A stretch of 64,000 bases of DNA from Myxococcales bacterium (GTDB lineage: Bacteria; Myxococcota_A; Polyangia; Polyangiales; Polyangiaceae). The notes below the pieces were generated by a model. It ran no database searches. It was given only the letters and a program-made list of their open reading frames with translations, and was not told the DNA's origin. Each line of letters starts with the position of its first letter. The first letter of the stretch is position 1. Made by a program: the position numbers and the translations under genes. Positions 48,956 through 56,301 of the stretch are shown here, piece by piece. The stretch lies in the NCBI GenBank assembly GCA_016720545.1, contig JADKKK010000002.1, forward strand, positions 310,001 through 374,000, written 5' to 3'.

Positions 48956-50719
48956 ATGATGGCGGATCCGCTGGCCATGGAGGTCGACGAGCCCGGCGAG
49001 CTTGCGCCCGGGACGCGGTTAGGTCGCTACGAGCTGCTCGTGCCGGTGGCGCGGGGCGGAATGGCGCGCGTGTGGGCCGCGCGCATGCACGGGCAGCGCG
49101 GCTTCACCAAGCTCGTCGCCATCAAGACGATCCTGCCGCACCTCGCGAGCGAGCAAGAGTTCGAGCGCATGTTTCTGGACGAGGCTCGTATCGCCTCCAA
49201 CGTGCACCACCCGAACGTGTGCGAGACCTACGAGCTCGGCGAGGAGAACGGCGTCCTCTATCTCGCCATGGAGTGGGTGAGCGGCGACTCGCTGAGCCGG
49301 GTGATCCGGCCGACGCAGGGGCCTCAGACCTACCCGCTCGAGCTGCGCATCGTCGCGCGCATCCTCGCCGACGCGTGCGCGGGGCTCCACGCGGCCCATG
49401 AGCTGGTCGGCGACGACGGCACGCACCTCAGCGTGGTCCACCGCGACTTCTCTCCGCACAACATCCTCATTTCGGCCGAAGGCAACGTCAAGGTTGCGGA
49501 TTTCGGCGTCGCGAAGGCGTTCGGTCAGCTCCACGAGAACACGAGCGCGGGGCAGATCAAGGGCAAGCTCGCCTACATGTCGCCGGAGCAGGTCGGAGGG
49601 ATCGCCGATCGCCGAAGCGACGTCTTCTCGGCCGGGTGCGTGCTCTACGAGGCGACGCTCGGGATTGCGCCGTTCCGCGCCGACAACGATCTCCAGACGA
49701 TTCAGGGGCTCCTCCAGGGGCACTACGTGCGGCCCTCGGAGCGCGCGCCGGGGTACCCGCCGGACTTCGAATGGATCGTCATGACCGCGCTCGCGGCCGA
49801 GCCGGAGCGCAGGTTCCAGACGGCCGAGCAGCTCCGGGTCGCGCTGGAGGAGTGGCTCGCGCGGACCGGGCAGGTCGTCACGCAAGCCCAGGTCGCGCAG
49901 GCAGTGCGCGCGCGCATCGGGGAGCGCATCGACCGTCGTCGCGACCGCATCCGCAGCGCGCAGGCCGCGTCGGTGGCCGACCTCCGCGACGAGGCCATGA
50001 CCCCCTCTGGGCGGTCGCCGCGATCGGCGAGCGGCGTGCAGCCGGTGATCGTGCGCGACGCTCTCGAGATGTCGCGGTCGCAGCGCTTCCCGACCCAGGC
50101 GGACATGTCGGGCTCGTACTCGCAGGTCGGTCCTCAGGGCTACCCGGGCTACCCCGCGCCTGCGCCCGCCGAGGACAACAGCCGCTACAACGCGATCGGT
50201 GGTGTCGCGATCGGCGTCATCCTGGCCGTTCTGCTCGTGGGTGGGGGTTTCCTGTATTCGTCTCGCGCGTCCGCACCCGTGGCCGCACCTATCGCGACCC
50301 CGGCCGCGCCGGCCAAGGCGGTCGTCGCTGCGCCTCCGGCCGACACCGCGTCCGCGGCGGTCGTCGCGTCGGTCGCACCCCCCGCCGATCTCGAGCTGCC
50401 GGACGTCCCCTTCCTCGCGCTCGAGCTCGAGCCCGCGACGGCGCTCGTGGCGGTCGACTCGGCCGCCCCCGCGGCGATGCGCTCCATCCCGTTGCCCGCG
50501 GCGGGCAAGTCGGTCGTCCTCACGTTCAAGGCCGAGGGGTACACCGACACCGTCGCGACCGTCGACTCGAAGACGGCCACCCCGCTCAAGGTGACGCTCA
50601 AGCCGAGACCGAAGGCCGCGGCGCCGAGCGGCGGCTCTGGTGGGGGGCCGGCCGTGCCCCCGACGCCGCGCCCCGGCGCCGGGCCGAAGCCACCGGCCAT
50701 TCCGGCGAGCCCTTACTGA
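48956..50719 (+). CDS. Membrane Ser/Thr protein kinase with HRDFSPHN loop
   Basis: 587 residues. The kinase domain (about 25-290) has a Gly-poor loop VARGGMARVW, Lys57 in VAIKTIL, HRDFSPHNIL (162-171), DFG (182-184) and SPEQ. The usual Lys of HRDLKP is Ser, a variant found in many myxobacterial kinases. A Tyr/Pro-rich linker, one membrane helix (about 420-441), a Pro/Ala stretch and a PEGA-like beta domain (about 490-560) follow, ending in a Pro-rich tail. Two adjacent ATGs (48956, 48959) are possible. It sits between the GTPase and TPR genes. Confidence 0.9.
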   Translation: MMADPLAMEVDEPGELAPGTRLGRYELLVPVARGGMARVWAARMHGQRGFTKLVAIKTILPHLASEQEFERMFLDEARIASNVHHPNVCETYELGEENGVLYLAMEWVSGDSLSRVIRPTQGPQTYPLELRIVARILADACAGLHAAHELVGDDGTHLSVVHRDFSPHNILISAEGNVKVADFGVAKAFGQLHENTSAGQIKGKLAYMSPEQVGGIADRRSDVFSAGCVLYEATLGIAPFRADNDLQTIQGLLQGHYVRPSERAPGYPPDFEWIVMTALAAEPERRFQTAEQLRVALEEWLARTGQVVTQAQVAQAVRARIGERIDRRRDRIRSAQAASVADLRDEAMTPSGRSPRSASGVQPVIVRDALEMSRSQRFPTQADMSGSYSQVGPQGYPGYPAPAPAEDNSRYNAIGGVAIGVILAVLLVGGGFLYSSRASAPVAAPIATPAAPAKAVVAAPPADTASAAVVASVAPPADLELPDVPFLALELEPATALVAVDSAAPAAMRSIPLPAAGKSVVLTFKAEGYTDTVATVDSKTATPLKVTLKPRPKAAAPSGGSGGGPAVPPTPRPGAGPKPPAIPASPY

Positions 50720-50787
50720 CACGCCTCGCGCGCGCATTTCTTGGTCGCTCGCGCCGCAGCCGTGACAGGATGAAGGAGGAGGTTCGG

Positions 50788-51753
50788 ATGCGGAGAGATG
50801 TGTGTTCGCGCGCGGTCGCGTGCTTGTTGCTCGGGCTCGCCCTCGCGGGGCCGTCGATCGCCCGAGCAGAGGAGCCCGCGGAGGACACGACCGCCGAGGC
50901 GAAGGCGCGCTTTCGACAAGGCTCTGAAGCGTTCGGACAGAAGCGCTTCGTCGAGGCCGCGATGCACTTCGAGGCGGCCGCGGCGCTGCGACCGCACGCG
51001 GTGCCGCTCTTCACCGCCGCGCTCGCGTGGGACACGGCCGGGCGCCCCGAGCGTGCGGCCGACGCGTTCGCGCGCGCGCTCGAGCTGCCTGGGCTGGACG
51101 CCAAGCAAACCGCCACCGCCAAGGAGCGCGTCGAAGCGCTCGAGCGCACGCTGGGCGTCCTCGCCCTGACCGTGCCCGCGGGCTGGAAGGTTCAGCTCGA
51201 CACCCTCACCGAGGTCAAGGTCACGGGGCCGGCGCGTCTCCACGCGGCGCCCGGCGCTCACGTCCTGACGCTGCAACCGCCGGGTCGCCCTATCGAGCGC
51301 CGCGACGTGTCCCTCGAGGCGGGGAAGGCCACGCCGTTGACGCTCACCGAGGCCGATCTCGCGTCGTCGAAGAAGCCCGAGGTCGCGACGACGCCGAAGG
51401 TCGAAGCCCCGCCGCCGCCGCCGCCGCCGCCGCCACCTCCGAAGCCCGCGCCCGAGCCGCTCCCGCTCCGCACCGTCGGCTTCGTCGCGGCGGGCGCGGG
51501 TGGCGCCCTCATCCTGAGCGGCATCATCCTTGGCACGCAGGCGAACGGCGCCGGCACGGCCTACAGCGCCGGCCCCACGCGCGAGGGCTACGATCACGCG
51601 TCCGGTCTCCAGACGTGGACGACGGTCTCGTTCGTGAGCGGGATCCTCCTCGCCGGCGCCGGCGTGACCCTGGTTCTCCTCCCGCTGGGGAAGTCGGAGG
51701 CGAAGGTCGCGATCTCCCCCAACTCGGTCACCTTGGGAGGCACGTTCCAATGA
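50788..51753 (+). CDS. Exported TPR protein with PEGA-like segment and two C-terminal helices
   Basis: 321 residues from ATG 50788, 8 nt after AGGAGG. A signal peptide (LLLGLALAGPSIARA) precedes TPR-like helices (about 35-115). A beta segment (LGVLALTVPAGWKVQLDTL, about 125-190) resembles PEGA. A run of 11 Pro (about 213-223) and two membrane helices (about 235-255, 280-300) follow. The pattern is common in myxobacterial proteins encoded beside kinases. The next gene overlaps its stop by 4 nt (ATGA). Envelope scaffold is inferred. Confidence 0.82.
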   Translation: MRRDVCSRAVACLLLGLALAGPSIARAEEPAEDTTAEAKARFRQGSEAFGQKRFVEAAMHFEAAAALRPHAVPLFTAALAWDTAGRPERAADAFARALELPGLDAKQTATAKERVEALERTLGVLALTVPAGWKVQLDTLTEVKVTGPARLHAAPGAHVLTLQPPGRPIERRDVSLEAGKATPLTLTEADLASSKKPEVATTPKVEAPPPPPPPPPPPKPAPEPLPLRTVGFVAAGAGGALILSGIILGTQANGAGTAYSAGPTREGYDHASGLQTWTTVSFVSGILLAGAGVTLVLLPLGKSEAKVAISPNSVTLGGTFQ

Positions 51754-53255
51754 AGAGAAACGCGAAGGCCGTCGCGCGCCTCGGCGTCGCGGCGCTCCTC
51801 TCCTCCGCGGTCGCGGCGGCCTGTTCGCTCGGCCTCGACGAGGGGCGCATCGGTCAAGTCGACGCCGCTCCTCTCCCCACGACCACGACGACGGTGGAGC
51901 CCCCGGTCGACGGCACGGCGCCTGACGCTCCGGTCGTGAAGCCGAGCGACGCCGCGCCAGACAGTCGCCCGCCGGCGACCTGCGCGCGCAACGAAGACTG
52001 CCTGACCACGGCGACGTGTCAGAAGGGCCGCTGCGACGTCGCGGCCAAGCGCTGCATCTACGAGATTTGTCCCCAGACCGATCGATGCAAGGTCGCCGCC
52101 TGCAACGCGGCCACGGCCCGCTGCGAGGCGCCCGTCGATCGACCGTTCAGCGAGAGCTTCTCCATCATCGACCAGCCGAGCGGCGCGGGGCCCTTCAAGG
52201 GCATCGCGCTCATCGAGCCGTTCGTGTTCGTGGGAACGAGCTCGGGCGTGTACGCGTACTCGCTCCAAGAGGCAGGCGTCCCAAAGACCCCTATCCCTGT
52301 GGCCGGCGCGGCCTTCGTCCCGCAATATCTGTTCGCGTCGGGCCGGCGCCTCTACCTCGTCGGGCCGCTGCAAGGGAGCCTGCAGCGGCGGCTGGCGGTC
52401 GGGTGGCTCGACGTCCCCTCCGACCCGGCGCCGGCGGAGCTGCGCGCCGAGTCGAAGTACGTGACGTTCAACGCGCCCAGCCTCGGCTCGGTGTTCCCGT
52501 ACCCCGGAGAGCGCATGCTCGTGGGGCAGCAGAGCTCGGGGTCGGCCTTTGGCATCACGGAGCCCCCGTTCGGCGCAGCGATCGCCCTCCAGACCGCGAT
52601 CCTCCCTTCGGGCCAGCTCGCCGCCAGCTCTGGCGACCGAGTCGTCCTCCTTCGCGCGGTGGGGGGCACGTCGGCGCCCGTCCTCTCGCTCGTCACGGGG
52701 GCGGGGACGCCCACGCCGAACGCCGGGGCGGATCAGTCCGTCGCGGCTGGCGGCAACGCCTCGTACAACTACGCCAGCGGACACTTCGCCACGAGCCCGG
52801 GGGGCGCCGTGGCGATGTCGTGGCACATGACCAACTCGGCGTCGCCGTTCAACAACAACGCGGTGGCGGCGCGCCTCTCGTTTCTCCTCAAGGACGACAA
52901 GGACGTTTCGTTCTCGAGCTCGGATTTCATCGACTACGCGACGTTTCCCGCGCCCGGTGTGAACCCGAACATCTCCAACCTGGCTGGCCCCATCGCGTGG
53001 GCCGACGACACGACCTTGCTCGCGACCTACGCGACGCCGGGGGATACTGGCCGCACCAGCGTCGTCTTCGTGCGGCGCGGGCGCACCGACGCGGGCGTGG
53101 ACGCCGGCGTGACCGCGCCGGTCGACCTGCCCTTCTCGGCGGGCAACGTGCTGAGCGTCGCCGCTGCGCCGGGGGTGGGCGCGCTGCTGGTCTCCGCGGG
53201 CGGCGGCGGGTACCAGGTCACCGTGCTCCGCGAAGGCTGCGCCGCTTCGCCCTGA
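51750..53255 (+). CDS. Lipoprotein with Cys-rich segment and beta-propeller-like region
   Basis: 501 residues, ATG overlapping the previous stop. The lipobox is SAVAAAC (Cys25). A Thr/Pro/Asp-rich linker (30-75) is followed by a Cys-rich stretch (about 76-130: CARNEDCLTTATC, CDVAAKRC, CPQTDRC, CNAATARC), as in many myxobacterial surface lipoproteins. The rest (about 135-495) consists of repeated beta strands resembling a propeller, with SASPFNNNAV and a final Cys. It ends the GTPase-kinase-TPR operon. Function is unknown. Confidence 0.8.
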   Translation: MKRNAKAVARLGVAALLSSAVAAACSLGLDEGRIGQVDAAPLPTTTTTVEPPVDGTAPDAPVVKPSDAAPDSRPPATCARNEDCLTTATCQKGRCDVAAKRCIYEICPQTDRCKVAACNAATARCEAPVDRPFSESFSIIDQPSGAGPFKGIALIEPFVFVGTSSGVYAYSLQEAGVPKTPIPVAGAAFVPQYLFASGRRLYLVGPLQGSLQRRLAVGWLDVPSDPAPAELRAESKYVTFNAPSLGSVFPYPGERMLVGQQSSGSAFGITEPPFGAAIALQTAILPSGQLAASSGDRVVLLRAVGGTSAPVLSLVTGAGTPTPNAGADQSVAAGGNASYNYASGHFATSPGGAVAMSWHMTNSASPFNNNAVAARLSFLLKDDKDVSFSSSDFIDYATFPAPGVNPNISNLAGPIAWADDTTLLATYATPGDTGRTSVVFVRRGRTDAGVDAGVTAPVDLPFSAGNVLSVAAAPGVGALLVSAGGGGYQVTVLREGCAASP

Positions 53256-53293
53256 GGGCGCACGGCGGCTCGCCGCGCGGGTGGGAACCGTGA

Positions 53294-53317
53294 GGCGCCG
53301 TCTGAGGAGACGGTGCC
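53294..53317. terminator. Hairpin between convergent genes
   Basis: A 10-bp stem with one G-T pair (53294-53303 with 53308-53317) and GAGG loop lies 38 bp after the lipoprotein stop and before the end of the convergent hydrolase gene. There is no T run, so it may act weakly in both directions. Confidence 0.4.
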
Positions 53318-53370
53318 CGCGGGCCGTCTTGCGCGTCCGACAGTGGAGGGGTCGAAGCGCGATCGCGGGG

Positions 53371-54390
53371 TCAGATCGCGCGGATCACGTTGGACAGCCG
53401 GCCGAGCCCGTCGATCTCCAGGTCGACCCGGTCGCCTGGCTGGAGCCACTGGTCGTGGGTGATCTTCGAGCCGTTGAGCTCGAGAAAGCAGCCCGTCCCG
53501 CAGGTGCCGGAGCCGATCACGTCGCCGGGGTACACGTCCACGCCGTAGCTCACGCGCGTGAGGATCTCGGCGAACGTGAACGTCATGTCGCTCACGTCCC
53601 CCGTGGACACCTGCACATCGTTGACGAAGCCGCGCATGCCGAGCCGGTACACGTTGCCCTTCGCGGTCTTCGTCGTATGTGCGGAGAGCTCGTCGAGAGT
53701 GACGAGCCATGGCCCGAGCGCGGTCGCGAAGTCTTTGCCCTTCGCGGGACCGAGCGAGAGCTTCATCTCCTCCATCTGCAGGGCTCGGGCCGAGAGATCG
53801 TTCATGATGGTGAGGCCGAACACGTGCGCGTCGGCGTTCTCGGGCGTGAGGTCGCGACCCCGCTTGCCCACGACGATCGCGGCCTCGAGCTCGAAGTCGA
53901 GGCGGTCGCGCGCGAGCTCGCGGACGCCCACGTCGCCGGGCCCGACGACCGCCTGGTGGTTCGTGAAGTAGAACACGGGGAACATGTCGAACTCGGGGAT
54001 CATGTCGAGGCCGCGGTTGCGGCGCGCCGTGACCACGTGCTGGCGGAACGCGTAGCCGTCGCGCATCGACGGCGGCCGGGGGATCGGCGCGACCAGCGGC
54101 CTGCCCTCGGGGGAGAGCAGGAGCTCGTGCGGCAGCTCGCCGGTGGCGTGGGCGGCCAGGAGCTCGCGCCCGGCGGCGAGGGCGACGTCACCCGCCTCGA
54201 CGAAGCCGAGCACGGACGCGCCGTACCGGGCCGATACGGCGGAGGCCGTGGCCGCGCGCCCTTCGCGCGCCTCCAGCCACGCGAAGGCGAGCGGAAGGTG
54301 CACGAGCGCGTGGGCCGTCGCGGTGGCGTCGGTGTCCACCACGAGGGCGGGGATCTGGGTGTCGTTCTCGACGAAGGTTGCGAGCTTCAC
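53371..54390 (-). CDS. Fumarylacetoacetate-hydrolase-family protein
   Basis: 339 residues from a GTG. The N-terminal 70 residues form a cap. The FAH core has FYFTNHQAVVGPGD, the metal-binding DFELEAAIVVGKRGRD, GLTIMNDLSARALQ, LGPAKGKDFATALGPW and GSGTCGTGCFLELNG. Acidic residues in the E-x-E and D positions fit a Mg/Mn-dependent hydrolase or hydratase of acyl-pyruvate type. The substrate is unknown, and no tyrosine-degradation genes are adjacent. It is divergent from the Nudix gene by 52 bp. Confidence 0.9.
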   Translation of the reverse strand: MKLATFVENDTQIPALVVDTDATATAHALVHLPLAFAWLEAREGRAATASAVSARYGASVLGFVEAGDVALAAGRELLAAHATGELPHELLLSPEGRPLVAPIPRPPSMRDGYAFRQHVVTARRNRGLDMIPEFDMFPVFYFTNHQAVVGPGDVGVRELARDRLDFELEAAIVVGKRGRDLTPENADAHVFGLTIMNDLSARALQMEEMKLSLGPAKGKDFATALGPWLVTLDELSAHTTKTAKGNVYRLGMRGFVNDVQVSTGDVSDMTFTFAEILTRVSYGVDVYPGDVIGSGTCGTGCFLELNGSKITHDQWLQPGDRVDLEIDGLGRLSNVIRAI

Positions 54391-54442
54391 GCCGAGGCTT
54401 CTATCACGCCGACCCGCCGAAAACGCCGTAGAGTGCCCGGCG

Positions 54443-54928
54443 ATGCCAAGAGGACTGTTTTCGAGGCTCCCGCGCGGGGCGCTCACGCTGGTGAAGGAGG
54501 TGGCTCGCCACGTGCTGCGCCGGCCCGTCGTGGGCGTCGTGGTCGCCGGCCGGACCTCCGACGGCCGCTGGCTGCTCATTCGACGAGCAGACACGGGCCG
54601 CTGGGCGCTCCCGGGGGGTACGGTCGAGTGGGGTGAGCCCCTCGCGGCGACCTACCCTCGCGAGCTCGAGGAGGAGGCCGGCGTCGTCGTGTCGCGCTTC
54701 GAGCGCGTCGCGGGCGTGTTCTCGCGCCCCGAGCGCGATCCCCGCTTCCACGCGATCACCGTCGTCGTCCGCTGCGAGGTCGAGCCGCCGGTCAAGGCGC
54801 CTCGAAACCCGCTCGAGATCCTCGAGGCGCGCCTGTTCGGGGAGAGCGAGCTCCCCGATCTCCGCGTGATGGGCATGGACGAGATGCTGGCGTGCGCGCG
54901 CGACGGGGCGCCGGTTCATTTCGAGTGA
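54443..54928 (+). CDS. Nudix hydrolase
   Basis: 161 residues. The Nudix box begins at GGTVEWGEPLAATYPRELEE (about 61-80) and continues EAGV, fitting GX5EX7REUXEEXGU. A 30-residue basic N-terminus precedes the fold. It probably hydrolyses a nucleoside diphosphate derivative; the substrate is not evident. ATG at 54443. It precedes the kinase-redox operon by 112 bp on the same strand; a functional link is unproven. Confidence 0.9.
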   Translation: MPRGLFSRLPRGALTLVKEVARHVLRRPVVGVVVAGRTSDGRWLLIRRADTGRWALPGGTVEWGEPLAATYPRELEEEAGVVVSRFERVAGVFSRPERDPRFHAITVVVRCEVEPPVKAPRNPLEILEARLFGESELPDLRVMGMDEMLACARDGAPVHFE

Positions 54929-55040
54929 CCGCGTTTTTTTCTGGGGCTCGCGTAGATCGAAGGGCGGGCGGGCGCGTAGACGAGGGCTCGGGCGGTCACC
55001 TCGGGCCGGCGCAGGGAAGCAGCGAGCGGGAAGAGGCCAC

Positions 55041-56294
55041 ATGGAGCGAATCGGCGAGTACCTCGTCAAGCGCCTGATCGGCGAAGGGGGCATGGGCAAG
55101 GTCTACGAGGCGGAGGAGCGCCTGTCGAAGCGCCGCGTGGCGCTGAAGGTGCTGCGCCCCGAGCTGACGAAGAGCGACGAGGGGCGGCGGCTCTTCTTGA
55201 ACGAGCTCCAGATCCTCGCGCACTTGGAGCACCCGAACTTGGTGAGGAGCCTCGCGTCGGTCGAAGACGGCGACAAGCTCGTGATGGTGCTCGAGTACCT
55301 CGAGGGGCGAACGTTGCGCGACGAGCTGACGCGTCGAAGGTCGCTGCCCTGGTCGGAGGCCCTCGAGCACGTCGTCCACATCGCGGAGGCCCTCGCCGTG
55401 GCGCACGAGCAGGAGCCGGCCATCGTGCACCGCGACCTGAAGCCCGAGAACGTGATGCTCCTCTGCGAGGAGGGTCCCGACGGGGCGCCGAGCGCCGACG
55501 CGCCGGTCACCGGGCTGAAGGTCATGGATTTCGGCGTCGCGAAGGTGCTCGCCGAGGTCAACGTGACGAACACACAGAGCGTCGGCACGCTCCAGTACAT
55601 GAGCCCCGAGCAGATCGACGCGGGCGCCGTCGACGCGCGGGCCGACCTCTACGCGCTCGGGCTGGTCTTCTACGAAATGCTCGCGGGCGAGGTCCCGTTC
55701 CACTCGGCGTCGCCTCGCGAGCTGCTGAACTTGCAGTGCACGGCCGAGCCGCCCGAGCTCTCCGACGAGGTCCGCCGCGGCCTGCCGAGGGGCGTGGAGA
55801 ACACCCTGTTCGCGCTGCTCGAGAAGAGCCCGGAGAAGCGGCCCGCGAGCGCGCGCGAGGTGATCGACGCGCTCGAGCCGTTCCGCGCCGCGGAGAGCGA
55901 GGCGGCGTCGCGGGCCCGGCGGACTGCGGGGCCGAAGGTCACGAGCCGCACGCACGTGTCGACCGGCGGCGGGCGGAGTGAAGCCGAGGCCGACGCGGGA
56001 GAGAAGGACGCCGCGTCCGAGTCGGAGCCGGCGAGCGAGCCGCGCACTGAGTCGGCGAGAGCGGAGCGCACGCCGTCGGCGAAGAAGGTGGAGCGCCTCG
56101 ACACGGTCGCCCTCGTGGAGAGAGCGGGGACGCCGCGCGACGTTCCGCTCTGGCTCGGCGTGCTCGTCATCGTCGTCCTGTCCGCCGCGGCGTCGCTCAC
56201 CACGTATCGCCTCCGCGTCGCGGCGAACGCGCGCGCCGCGGCCGGAGAGTCCGCGTCGGCGACCGCGGCCTCGCAGACCGCCTCCCAGCCCTGA
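55041..56294 (+). CDS. Membrane Ser/Thr protein kinase heading a redox operon
   Basis: 417 residues. The kinase domain (about 6-275) is complete: GEGGMGKVY (14-22), Lys36 in VALKVL, HRDLKPENVML (130-140), DFG (163-165) and SPEQI. A Ser/Glu/Arg-rich juxtamembrane region (about 285-365) leads to one membrane helix (about 371-390) and a short extracytoplasmic tail of about 27 residues. The next gene starts 7 nt later and itself has a kinase-like domain, suggesting the two interact. Preceded by a 112-bp gap that could hold the operon promoter. Confidence 0.93.
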   Translation: MERIGEYLVKRLIGEGGMGKVYEAEERLSKRRVALKVLRPELTKSDEGRRLFLNELQILAHLEHPNLVRSLASVEDGDKLVMVLEYLEGRTLRDELTRRRSLPWSEALEHVVHIAEALAVAHEQEPAIVHRDLKPENVMLLCEEGPDGAPSADAPVTGLKVMDFGVAKVLAEVNVTNTQSVGTLQYMSPEQIDAGAVDARADLYALGLVFYEMLAGEVPFHSASPRELLNLQCTAEPPELSDEVRRGLPRGVENTLFALLEKSPEKRPASAREVIDALEPFRAAESEAASRARRTAGPKVTSRTHVSTGGGRSEAEADAGEKDAASESEPASEPRTESARAERTPSAKKVERLDTVALVERAGTPRDVPLWLGVLVIVVLSAAASLTTYRLRVAANARAAAGESASATAASQTASQP

Positions 56295-56301
56295 GGCGAC
56301 C

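Noticed and set aside
48956..50719. Calling this kinase inactive because of HRDFSPHN
   Set aside because: Catalytic Asp, Asn, DFG and ATP-site Lys remain, and the variant is frequent in myxobacterial kinases.
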